Shown here: positions 9,403-17,420 of the stretch, piece by piece
How the letters are laid out: each line of letters begins with the position of its first letter
Numbering within the stretch: position 1 is the first letter of the stretch
Assembly: GCF_016656965.1 (NCBI RefSeq)
Contig: NZ_CP067977.1
Location: 2,581,001 to 2,645,000, forward strand
Source of the DNA: Brevundimonas vitisensis
GTDB lineage: Bacteria; Pseudomonadota; Alphaproteobacteria; Caulobacterales; Caulobacteraceae
DNA: 64,000 nt
Reading direction: 5' to 3'
The notes under the pieces: model-generated
Databases searched by the model: none
Told to the model about the DNA's origin: nothing
Seen by the model: the letters and a program-made list of their open reading frames with translations, nothing else
Program-made: the position numbers and the translations under genes

Positions 9403-10583
9403 GTCGCACCGTCCAGCAGCAGGCGGGACTGAAGCTTGATCAGGTCGGCAGCGTCATAACCCTCGACCACGGTCCGGCGCGCCGCCTGTGCCATGTCGTC
9501 GGTCGCACCCTCGGCCGCCAGGGTGTTCAGGATACGGATCAGGCCTTCCAGGTCGTCGACCGCGTCCAGCACGAAGCCGTTCTTGCCGTGATCGACGATC
9601 TCGCGGGCGGCGGGCAGGGGCGAGACGATCACCGGGCGGCCGCTGGCCATGGCCTCGACCACCACATTGGGAAGGCCGTCGTTGAAATCGTCGGACGCCA
9701 GCAGCGCAAAGGCGTGACTGTCACGGATATAGCCGCGCACCTCGCCGTGCGGCACCCAGCCGGGCAGGTGGAAGCGGTCTGAGAAGCCCAGCGACGCGGC
9801 CTGGGCGGTCAGGGCCTCTGTCTCGGCTCCGCGACCCAGGATGGTCAGTTCGACATTCAGCCCGCGACGGGCCGCCTCGGCGCATCCCGCGACCAGCCGA
9901 TCAAACCCCTTGGACGCGGTCAGCCGTCCCGCCGACAGCACCTTCAGCGGCGGCGGTGGTGGGGCAGGGGGCTGGAACGGAAAGGCCGAGACATCGACGC
10001 CGTGATAGACCAGATGCGCCTTGTCCCGCGCCTGTGGCGGCAGCTTGGCCAGGAGATGCTCCATGGCCGCCCGGTTGCAGAAGCTGGCAAAGCGCAAACG
10101 CTCGAAACAGACCGGGAAGTGGCCGTTATCGTGAGCGACCTCATGGGCATGCACGCTGATCGAGTAGTCGATTCCGGTCGCGATACTGGCCAGGTGGACG
10201 CAGGACGTCGCGTAAGGCCAATGGGCATGCAGCCGGTCCAGGCCGTCGGCCCGAGCCAGCTTTGCCAAGGCCGCCGCGCGGCCGAGACGACCGGGACGAT
10301 TGGTGCGGGACGTCGGCGTCGCCGCCAACCGCCGTTCCTCGCCCAGCATCTTCAGCGTATCCAGGCTGGGCAGAGCCAGCATCGCCTCTTTCGGGGTGAT
10401 GTAGCGGGTCTGGGCCATCAGGGCCCGCGCCTGGTCCGACAGCAGTTCCTCATCCTTCCCCGTCGGACGGACAAAGGCATAAAGCCGAATGTCGTGACCC
10501 AGGGCGATCAGGTCCGCGACCTCGCGGCTGATGAACGTCTCTGACGGCCAGGGAAAACGATGGATGACATAGCCGATACGCAT
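9399..10583 (-). CDS. GT4-family glycosyltransferase
   Basis: A 394-residue GT4 enzyme beginning at MRIGYVIHRFPWPSETFI (ATG at 10583). The FP-x-x-SETFI motif is characteristic of exopolysaccharide GT4 proteins that follow the WcaL/AmsK pattern. LKVLSAGRLTASKGFDRLV starts the donor domain, and EAMASGRPVI follows DDFNDGLPNVVVE, containing the glutamates of the donor site. A longer in-frame start exists upstream but falls inside the preceding gene. The start is fused to the upstream stop as TGATG (one shared base). Confidence 0.87.
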   Translation of the reverse strand: MRIGYVIHRFPWPSETFISREVADLIALGHDIRLYAFVRPTGKDEELLSDQARALMAQTRYITPKEAMLALPSLDTLKMLGEERRLAATPTSRTNRPGRLGRAAALAKLARADGLDRLHAHWPYATSCVHLASIATGIDYSISVHAHEVAHDNGHFPVCFERLRFASFCNRAAMEHLLAKLPPQARDKAHLVYHGVDVSAFPFQPPAPPPPPLKVLSAGRLTASKGFDRLVAGCAEAARRGLNVELTILGRGAETEALTAQAASLGFSDRFHLPGWVPHGEVRGYIRDSHAFALLASDDFNDGLPNVVVEAMASGRPVIVSPLPAAREIVDHGKNGFVLDAVDDLEGLIRILNTLAAEGATDDMAQAARRTVVEGYDAADLIKLQSRLLLDGAT

Positions 10584-11866
10584 CAACGGTCCCTCAGCAA
10601 GGTCATCAGTGTCCGGTCCGCCCACAGATCGTCAGCGGCACGCGGAGCCAGCGCCAGCTTCAGCGCCAGCGCTTGATATTTGACGATGATCCGGGGGTCC
10701 ACCACCTGACCGTCGGGATCGACCGCCATCACCAGGCCGTGCGGCCCTTCGTGATGGCGCACCACGCCCTCGGCCGCTCGCGCCGCCGCGTCGGCATAGG
10801 GCTGATGCCCGGTCAGGCCGGCCAGCTTCAGCAGGGCGACCGCCATGTCGACATTGGCGTCCAGGTGATCGCGTCGCCCGCCCGGATGCTCCGGGAACAG
10901 ACCGTTGCTCCAGGCCAGCGGAAGCCAGCTGTCGGCCACCATCCGCGCGATAGGTAGGGCGTTATCCGACACACCCGCGGCATGAATGTCGCAAAGCAGG
11001 TCGATGCTGGAGAATGCCGCCTTCAGCGACACGTCCCGGCCCTGCATCGCGCGATCCAGCCACAGCCAGACCTGACCCCCGTTCAGGAAGTGATCCCGGA
11101 ACCCCTCGATCCAGCGCTGGATCATCCGGGGCCAGGCCGGGTCCTGTGTCGCCCCGTGCAGGGCCAGCAGGCTCCAGACAAAGTTGGTATTGTCCTTGAA
11201 CAACAGGGCCCGCATTCGCGCCCCGCGCCCGGCCAACCGGTTCAAGGTCGCCGATCGCGCGCTGAAGACTTTTTCCAGGACCCCATGGGACTGAAATCCC
11301 GGCGTGCGGTTCCAGCGCGCCGCAAGCCGCTGCGACGCCTCCAGGAACACGGCATCGCCAGTCAACTCATGCAGTTCGATCCAGAGTTCGATATAGCCGC
11401 CGTTGAACGGGCTGGCGGGCGACAGCCAGCTGCGTGGATCCTTCCAGTACGCCGTGCCGTCGGTCAGCAGGTCGTCGACGAAGAACCGGCGGATCAAGGT
11501 GCGCGCGCCTTCGGCGGCCAGGTCCAGAAGCGACCGGTCACCCGTCACGGCATGAAGCTCCAGCAGGCCGAGCAGCCAGTCGTGGTTGTCGAACAATCTC
11601 AGGCGACCGCCCTGGGCATACAGGGCGTCGGACAGCAGTGGCCGGGCCAGGGCCATCTGACGATCGACGAAGCCGGTCCGGCCCAGTCGGCTCATGAACG
11701 GCAGCACGTCGCCGAAGTCGGCCAGCAAGGGCGTCGGATCGCTCAGCCGGCCCTCGCCGTCCAGGGCCGTGGCCAGGATGCCCGCGTCGTTGAGATAGCG
11801 GGTTTCGCAGCGGTCCAAGACCCGCTCGACCCATCCCAGATCTTCGCCGCACAAAACCGCCGTCAT
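10583..11866 (-). CDS. Alpha/alpha-barrel-like protein of unknown function in polysaccharide operon
   Basis: A 427-residue soluble protein without signal peptide or membrane segments. It is mostly helical, with repeated aromatic-rich helices such as FDNHDWLLGLLELHAVTG, GGYIELWIELHELTGD and FVWSLLALHGATQDPAW. This periodic hairpin pattern suggests a six-hairpin (alpha/alpha)6 barrel like those of glycoside hydrolases, epimerases and glycan lyases. Candidate acidic active-site residues cannot be assigned confidently. ATG at 11866 is chosen; an in-frame TTG at 11872 would overlap the upstream stop. It sits between the propeller gene and a glycosyltransferase, both overlapping or nearly so, so it should act on the glycan or its precursors in the cytoplasm. 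Function is unknown. Confidence 0.72.
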   Translation of the reverse strand: MTAVLCGEDLGWVERVLDRCETRYLNDAGILATALDGEGRLSDPTPLLADFGDVLPFMSRLGRTGFVDRQMALARPLLSDALYAQGGRLRLFDNHDWLLGLLELHAVTGDRSLLDLAAEGARTLIRRFFVDDLLTDGTAYWKDPRSWLSPASPFNGGYIELWIELHELTGDAVFLEASQRLAARWNRTPGFQSHGVLEKVFSARSATLNRLAGRGARMRALLFKDNTNFVWSLLALHGATQDPAWPRMIQRWIEGFRDHFLNGGQVWLWLDRAMQGRDVSLKAAFSSIDLLCDIHAAGVSDNALPIARMVADSWLPLAWSNGLFPEHPGGRRDHLDANVDMAVALLKLAGLTGHQPYADAAARAAEGVVRHHEGPHGLVMAVDPDGQVVDPRIIVKYQALALKLALAPRAADDLWADRTLMTLLRDR

Positions 11867-11868
11867 GC

Positions 11869-13329
11869 TCAATATCCGTATCGGAACAGGCGCAGGCCGA
11901 GGCGGCGCAGGATTTTTTCGTCGACCTTCAAGGCGACATGGCGGGCCGCATCCACCACGCCGAACCGCCAGGCCATCGCCAGCGGAACCAGCGGTCCGGG
12001 CCGACGGGGACGGGCGTTATCCACGGCGGGCGGGGCGGTCACGGCACCCAGGTGATCGGCCCGCGATTTGAACATCGGCGTCCCCGGCCCGCTGTGACGG
12101 GTCCGGTAGAGCCTTAGCGTCCGGCCGCTGGGGGCGACCACTGCGCTCTGGCCGCTGTGGTCGATGTCGCCCAGCACGGCCGAGCCGCGGGCCATGGCTG
12201 CCGTGGCTTCGGTCTGGCGGACTGCTCCGGTCTCGGCGTCCAGGACGACGATGGTGCCGTTGTTCGATCCCGCCACGACCTCCACCCGACCATCGCCGTC
12301 CAGATCGGCAAGCAGGGGCGTCGTATAGCTGCGGCAGATGGCATCCTCGGTGAAATAGAGACGCCCGTCGGCGGGGCGGCAGTGGTGGTCCGCGCCATGG
12401 ACACACGAAGGAGTCGGGCCGAAATCGTGCCGCCAGATCAGGGCCCCGCTCCAGCCATCCAGGGCCAGCACGGACGGATAGGCCAGGGAACAGGCGAACA
12501 GCAGGGGACTGCGCCCCGGTCGGTCCAGCAGCATCGGACTGGAATCCACGCCGCCACCGACGTCGGTCGTCCAGACCCGGCGTCCGTCACGCCCGTCCAG
12601 GGCGATGACCGCATTGTCTCCCAGCCCGCCCGTATGCTCGCCACCACCGAATAGAACCAGCGGCGTCCCATCGTCCCGCAGGCTGAACGATGGTGAGGAA
12701 TCGGGGTCATAGCCCAGACAGACGAACCATTTGACGCGCCCGGTCCGGGCCTCCAGGCAGAACAGGCGCGAGGACCGGACGCCGATCACGATCTCCAGTT
12801 CGCCGTCCCGATCCACGTCGCAGACCAGGGCAGAGGACACGACGCCCTGTTTCATCCGCCCAGCGAACAGATGGCCGGGCAGGCGTTGCCGCCAGACCTC
12901 GGTGCCGTCACGGCGAAGGGCGATAATGCCCGGACCATAGATGCCCAGCACGATCTCGGCCTGGCCATCGCCGTCGATATCGGCTGCGGCCGCCGTGGCC
13001 CGGACCGAAGATCCGACATCCACGCTTCTCAGGACCGCACCGTCGCGCGGGTCGATGAAGCGGACCACTCCGGCATGGTCGCCGATGACGATGACCGGGC
13101 CGTCCACCGGATCATCGAAGATCAGCGGCGAGGCGGTGATCTCTGCACCTGTCTCGATCCGCCACAGCGGCGTCAGATCGGGACCGGTAAAGCCGTGCAC
13201 GGCGCCGCTGCGATCGGCAGCGACGACGATCGCGCCATCCTGGCGCTGGACAATGGCCGGCGTCGACCAGGTCTCACCGCCCAGGTCGACGGCGCGCTCA
13301 AACGTCATGGCCGGGACCGCGTTGCTCAT
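11869..13329 (-). CDS. FG-GAP/PQQ-like beta-propeller protein without signal peptide
   Basis: A 486-residue protein made of repeated propeller blades. Calcium-loop-like FG-GAP motifs recur: DIDGDGQAEIVLG, DVDRDGELEIVIG, DLDGDGRVEVVAG and the degenerate DIDHSGQSAVVA, alternating with PQQ-like blades (GAVLRSVDVG, GRVKWFVCLG, GALIWRHDFG). An insertion near residue 355 is rich in Cys and His (CVHGADHHCRP). The ATG at 13329 overlaps the flippase stop as ATGA. The frame stays open upstream, but that part is antiparallel to nothing plausible and duplicates flippase coding DNA. There is no signal sequence, which is unusual because such propellers are normally secreted. Role in the glycan operon is unknown; a scaffold or sensor is speculation. 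Confidence 0.75.
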   Translation of the reverse strand: MSNAVPAMTFERAVDLGGETWSTPAIVQRQDGAIVVAADRSGAVHGFTGPDLTPLWRIETGAEITASPLIFDDPVDGPVIVIGDHAGVVRFIDPRDGAVLRSVDVGSSVRATAAAADIDGDGQAEIVLGIYGPGIIALRRDGTEVWRQRLPGHLFAGRMKQGVVSSALVCDVDRDGELEIVIGVRSSRLFCLEARTGRVKWFVCLGYDPDSSPSFSLRDDGTPLVLFGGGEHTGGLGDNAVIALDGRDGRRVWTTDVGGGVDSSPMLLDRPGRSPLLFACSLAYPSVLALDGWSGALIWRHDFGPTPSCVHGADHHCRPADGRLYFTEDAICRSYTTPLLADLDGDGRVEVVAGSNNGTIVVLDAETGAVRQTEATAAMARGSAVLGDIDHSGQSAVVAPSGRTLRLYRTRHSGPGTPMFKSRADHLGAVTAPPAVDNARPRRPGPLVPLAMAWRFGVVDAARHVALKVDEKILRRLGLRLFRYGY

Positions 13330-14879
13330 GGGCGCGCCCCGCTCGGCAACCGCAGTTGCAGGCGATCGCAGGTCGAGGACGCCGCGGTGATTGCCACGCT
13401 CACTCCCGTCAGACGGGCAGGCACCGCACCGGCGGCAAAGGCCAGCAGCCGTCCCACGGCCTGTCCGGCCAGAAGAACCAGAAGCGCGAGATAGGTGAGG
13501 CCGCCCAGGATCAGCCCGCTCACCATGATCCAGGGACTGGTGGTCAGGCTGACCGCCGTGAACCAGATTCCACCCGCCACCGCCGCCGCCGCAAGGATCG
13601 GCAGCAGGGCCTGCACCGGCGGCATACCGACCCGGCGGGCCACCCGAGAGGTAATCAGCACGGCCCATATGGATCCGCTGACCAGGGCCGACAGCGGATA
13701 GGCGTAGATGCCGATCCGGGGAGCCGCGATCACCACGATCAGAAGTTGCAGCGCCAGGGTGACGATTCCGCCGACCAGGGGCGCATGGACGTCGCCCAGG
13801 GCCTTGGCCGCCTGGGCGCTGGGGGCCGATATCACTTGAAGCGCCGAAGACAGCACCAGTCCGCTGACCACGAACCCGACCTGACGCCACGGCTCCGACA
13901 GGATCAGAGGCAGGACGGTCGGGGCGATGATCGCCAGCAAGGTCGCGAGCGGCACGATGACCAGCCCGCCGGCGGAATAGAAATCACCCAGCAGGGTCCG
14001 CATGCGCTCGGGCTCGTCCTGTACTCGCGCCAGAAGGCGCAACTGGACGCTGGCGACCAGGACCAGCGGCTGCAGGATCACGGCATCGACGATGGTGGTC
14101 GCCATCCCCGTCACCCCGACGGCGGCCAGGCCCAGTATGCCACCCAGCACGATCGGCACGATCGCCCGGTTGCCCAGGTCCAGCAGGATACCCCCTTGCA
14201 GCGGCAAGGCGGTCTGGATCAGTCCGGCTGCGCGTTGGTGCTCATAGCCGATCCGGACGCCACTGCGGGCCGCCAGATGAACGGCGATCGCGCCGACCGT
14301 GTAGCGAAGCAGGGTCGCGGCAACCAGGGCCCAAACGCCATAGCCCAGGGCCGCCATGGACAGGGCCGCGACCAGATAGACCAGGTATTCGATCACATCG
14401 CTGGCGGCGACCTTGTCGTGTCGGAACTCGCGTTGCAGCCGCGCCTGGGGGATGGACTTCAGCGACAACGGGAACACCGCCAGGGCCATGGCGCGAAACA
14501 CCCAGACCCGATCCGGCGGCAGGTCATAGGCCGTCGTGATGGCCGGCGCGGCCAAGAAAAGGAGGGCGACCACGGTCACGGCGATGATTTGCTGCACCAC
14601 CAGGGCCGTGCGGTAATCCGCGTCGCTGACGGCCTCGCGCCGCCGAACCAGGGCTGACACCACGCCGCCGACCGCCAGGGCCTGCAAAATCGACAGGATG
14701 AACTGCGCCGTCACGAACAGACCGAAGCCTTCGGGTGCGATCAGTCGGGCAAGAACCAGCGTTCCCAGAAAGGCCAGCAGGCGCACGACCGCGTGCCGCC
14801 CAAAGGCACTGGCCGCGCCGCGCGACGCCCGGCGCCGGACCTCGGCATTCGACAGTTCGGCTTCACCCGCGTCGGTCAT
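13326..14879 (-). CDS. Wzx-like polysaccharide flippase / lipopolysaccharide biosynthesis transporter
   Basis: A 517-residue MOP-superfamily membrane protein with about 12-14 hydrophobic segments. The N-terminal region AFGRHAVVRLLAFLGTLVLARLIAPEGFGLF is characteristic of the PST/MATE-type exporters (WzxC/TuaB-like), which move undecaprenyl-linked repeat units across the inner membrane. QARLQREFRHDK lies in the cytoplasmic loop conserved in this group. The stop overlaps the propeller gene's start, and one base separates its start from the upstream glycosyltransferase. Together with the Wzy-like protein at 3099-4496 it points to Wzx/Wzy-dependent assembly. Confidence 0.87.
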   Translation of the reverse strand: MTDAGEAELSNAEVRRRASRGAASAFGRHAVVRLLAFLGTLVLARLIAPEGFGLFVTAQFILSILQALAVGGVVSALVRRREAVSDADYRTALVVQQIIAVTVVALLFLAAPAITTAYDLPPDRVWVFRAMALAVFPLSLKSIPQARLQREFRHDKVAASDVIEYLVYLVAALSMAALGYGVWALVAATLLRYTVGAIAVHLAARSGVRIGYEHQRAAGLIQTALPLQGGILLDLGNRAIVPIVLGGILGLAAVGVTGMATTIVDAVILQPLVLVASVQLRLLARVQDEPERMRTLLGDFYSAGGLVIVPLATLLAIIAPTVLPLILSEPWRQVGFVVSGLVLSSALQVISAPSAQAAKALGDVHAPLVGGIVTLALQLLIVVIAAPRIGIYAYPLSALVSGSIWAVLITSRVARRVGMPPVQALLPILAAAAVAGGIWFTAVSLTTSPWIMVSGLILGGLTYLALLVLLAGQAVGRLLAFAAGAVPARLTGVSVAITAASSTCDRLQLRLPSGARP

Positions 14880-14880
14880 G

Positions 14881-16080
14881 TCATCGCCGCCGGGCCAGGC
14901 CGCGCAGCATGGCCTCGATCTCGGCCAGGATGCGGGTCCGGCTGAACAGGTCGACCACCCTGGCGCGGGCGCGGTCCTGCATGGCCGTACGCTCGGCCGG
15001 GTTCTGCAACAGGGTGATCACGGCCTGGGCCATGGCCGGGGCGTCGCCGCTGGCAACCAGCCGCCCGCTGACGCCGTCCTGAACCGCCTCTTGGACGCCC
15101 GGAACATCGAAGGCGACCGAGACCCGCTGCATGGCCGCCGCCTCCAGCAACACATTGCCGAAGCCCTCGAAGTAGGACGGGAAGACAAAGACGCTGCTCA
15201 GGGCATAGAGCGGGGCGGTATCGCTGACGAAGCCGATGCGGTGGATCGCCGGATCGGCGGCAAAGAAGGCGGCGGTCTCGCTCGCGATCGGATCCCGCTC
15301 ATCGTCGGGCCCGGCCACGACCATGTGCACGCCGGGAATGGCGGCCCGGACCTGATCGAAGACCGGACGCAACAGGTCCACGCCCTTTTCACTGCAAACC
15401 CGGCCCAGGAACAACAGGACGGGCGCGTCCGCCGGAATGCCCATGTCTTGGCGCAGGGCTTCCGCCGCCTGCTCGGTTTTAGGTGTCAGGTCGAAGTGAT
15501 CGGTGTCGACGCCATTGCTGGACCCCGCGCCGATCAGGCGCACCTTGGCCCGTGGCGCAACCCGTTCTTCGACCAGGAACCGCTCCAGCTGACGCGAGAT
15601 CGGCACCACCAGGGTGGACAGGGCACAGATCAGCCGGTCGACGTTCAGATAGGCCGCCCGCTTCAGGCCGGTCATCAGCTCATAGACGCAGCGGCGATAG
15701 ACGAACACGACCGGACCACCGCCGGTCAGGGCCCGCGCCAGCGTCGCCGTGAGCGAGGCCTTGGGCGTCGAGACATGCACCACATCATACCGGTGGCGCG
15801 AGAAATGACCGACGAACCCTAACAGAGACCTGAAATCGGCCGCCGGTGATGGCAGCCGCACCATGGGGATGACAATGGGTCGGATCGGCCCGAAATCTTC
15901 CGGCGCAAACTCGGTGTATTCCGTATCTCCGACGATGACATCGATGTCGAAGCCGCGCGCCGTCAGATAGGGAAACAGCCCTTTGTACAGGGTCGCCAGC
16001 GTCAGACTGTGCGTGCAGACGACGCAAAGGCGAATTCGGTCAGACGCATGTTCGGACGGGACGGGGGTGGTCGCGGTCAT
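14881..16080 (-). CDS. GT4-family glycosyltransferase, first gene of the operon
   Basis: A 399-residue GT4 enzyme. The N-terminal domain has LCVVCTHSLTLATLYKGLFPYL and VVHVSTPKASLTATLA, typical of the WcfI/PglA-like GT4 branch acting on undecaprenyl-linked sugars. The donor domain begins LLFLGRVCSEKGVDLL and contains FPSYFEGFGNVLLEAAAM with the E-x7-E motif. It is the promoter-proximal member of the 13-gene run; upstream is a 242-base divergent intergenic region. Being first and of this branch it may transfer the second sugar of the repeat unit, but this is inference. Confidence 0.87.
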   Translation of the reverse strand: MTATTPVPSEHASDRIRLCVVCTHSLTLATLYKGLFPYLTARGFDIDVIVGDTEYTEFAPEDFGPIRPIVIPMVRLPSPAADFRSLLGFVGHFSRHRYDVVHVSTPKASLTATLARALTGGGPVVFVYRRCVYELMTGLKRAAYLNVDRLICALSTLVVPISRQLERFLVEERVAPRAKVRLIGAGSSNGVDTDHFDLTPKTEQAAEALRQDMGIPADAPVLLFLGRVCSEKGVDLLRPVFDQVRAAIPGVHMVVAGPDDERDPIASETAAFFAADPAIHRIGFVSDTAPLYALSSVFVFPSYFEGFGNVLLEAAAMQRVSVAFDVPGVQEAVQDGVSGRLVASGDAPAMAQAVITLLQNPAERTAMQDRARARVVDLFSRTRILAEIEAMLRGLARRR

Positions 16081-16322
16081 GGTCCTGGCCGTTTCTCAAT
16101 CGCCGGGGCGGCTGCGATCAGCCATGCGGAAACGCGAGCCTGAGACGCTCGCGGAACCCAACGCTGTTCGTGATCCCCATCGGATGGTGCCGACTGGGTT
16201 CCGATACCGTCGTCAGCCTTTACGAGCAAGGCTGCGTTAGCCCCTTCTGCGATCAGGCGCGACGATTGCTTTGCCGTAATGCGCCGTCTAGTGCTCGGGT
16301 GCCAGTCGGGGAGGGCGGGGCG
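16081..16322. promoter_or_regulatory. Divergent intergenic region between polysaccharide operon and acyltransferase pair
   Basis: This 242-base gap must hold the promoter of the minus-strand operon and probably that of the plus-strand acyltransferases. The clearest structure is a perfect 7-base inverted repeat with a 7-base loop (CGCGAGC at 16133-16139, GCTCGCG at 16147-16153), 53 bases upstream of the operon's first codon. No convincing -35/-10 pair could be assigned. No short gene is supported here. Confidence 0.4.
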
Positions 16323-17408
16323 ATGACACAGGGCAAACTAGATACCGTCCAATACCTGCGGGGCATCGCCGCTCTTTCGGTCGTTGTGGCGCATTGCTTG
16401 ATCTATGTGGCGGTCCTTGACGGGCGTGGAGACTTGGAAGGTCCCGCCCGATCCGTTGTCGACGGCGCATTTGGCGTCTTCGTCTTTTTCATCATCAGCG
16501 GCTTCATCATGGTCCATGTGTCCGGCGTGTTCGGATCGGTGTCCGTGGCCGGTCAGTTTCTCGCGCGTCGCTTCCTTCGGATCGCGCCGCTGTACTGGGT
16601 TTGCACCCTGCTGATGCTGGGGTTGATGGTCATCGACGATGGCGCAGGCGTCGTCGATCTGGGCAAGCTGGCGATGTCCTTTGCCTTCATTCCGTATGAT
16701 TTTGCCGACGATCGCTTCCGGCCCGTCCTGATGGTGGGGTGGACGCTGAACTACGAGATGTTTTTCTACGCGCTGTTCGCCTTGGCTCTGATGATGAGGA
16801 AGCGCTTCGCGATCATCGCCCTGGTGCTGGCGTTCGTGGGTCTTGTGGCGTTCGGCGGGCTGTTCCCGCCACAGTCGTCGGTCCTGGCGGCATGGACCCG
16901 GCCCATCATACTGCTTTTCCTATCTGGGGCGCTGATCGGATTCGCCTGGGCGCGATGGAGGGCGGTTTGGCCCAGTCTGTCTCCCGCCGTGGGCTTGGGT
17001 GCGATCGCGGCTATCGTCGTGGCTCAACTCGTGGCCTACAATCTCGGCGTTGGAGCGGGGGCTTCAGACCTCACCTGGAGGCCATTCGACTGGACCGCCG
17101 CGATCGCTCTTGTCCTGATCGGCCTTTCGACCCGCCCTCTTGAGCGCTCCAGTCCGGTCAGCAAGAGCTTTCTGGCGTTGGGAGACAGTTCCTACAGCCT
17201 GTACCTCAGCCACCCGCTGACCATCGCGGTGCTGGCGGGGATCTGGAACCGGCTGCCTTTCGCACTTCCGACCTGGGTGTTTGCGGTCGTCGCCGTTCCA
17301 GCCTGCATCGTCGGCGGGTGGGTCGTGTATCAACTAGTCGAACAGCCTTTGGCGCGATGGGTCCAGATGCCGAAACCGAGGCAGCTTCAACAGGTGAGCG
17401 CTCGATAA
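16323..17408 (+). CDS. OafA/YrhL-type acyltransferase, tandem copy 1
   Basis: A 361-residue acyltransferase-3 membrane protein. Start ATG at 16323 follows a purine-rich ribosome site; an earlier in-frame ATG at 16170 would add a non-conserved leader. Signatures are VQYLRGIAALSVVVAHCLI (conserved His), FGVFVFFIISGFIMVHVSG, ARRFLRIAPLYW and GDSSYSLYLSHPLTI near the C-terminus. It is 12 bases from, and clearly paralogous to, the next gene: both share the ISGFIMVHVSG, FLRIAPLY and GDSSYSLYLSHPLTI blocks. It probably acylates the LPS or capsule made by the adjacent locus. Confidence 0.88.
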   Translation: MTQGKLDTVQYLRGIAALSVVVAHCLIYVAVLDGRGDLEGPARSVVDGAFGVFVFFIISGFIMVHVSGVFGSVSVAGQFLARRFLRIAPLYWVCTLLMLGLMVIDDGAGVVDLGKLAMSFAFIPYDFADDRFRPVLMVGWTLNYEMFFYALFALALMMRKRFAIIALVLAFVGLVAFGGLFPPQSSVLAAWTRPIILLFLSGALIGFAWARWRAVWPSLSPAVGLGAIAAIVVAQLVAYNLGVGAGASDLTWRPFDWTAAIALVLIGLSTRPLERSSPVSKSFLALGDSSYSLYLSHPLTIAVLAGIWNRLPFALPTWVFAVVAVPACIVGGWVVYQLVEQPLARWVQMPKPRQLQQVSAR

Positions 17409-17420
17409 GGCGGGGGGGGT

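Noticed and set aside
8513..9409. A 298-codon frame on the same strand as the GT2 gene
   Set aside because: It is an out-of-phase reading of the GT2 coding region with no family motifs, while the GT2 frame has DDGSTDGT and HMDIDE.
13330..13890. N-terminal extension of the propeller protein by 187 codons
   Set aside because: It overlaps flippase coding DNA in another frame, shows shadow-type composition, and the ATGA junction at 13326-13329 gives a natural start.
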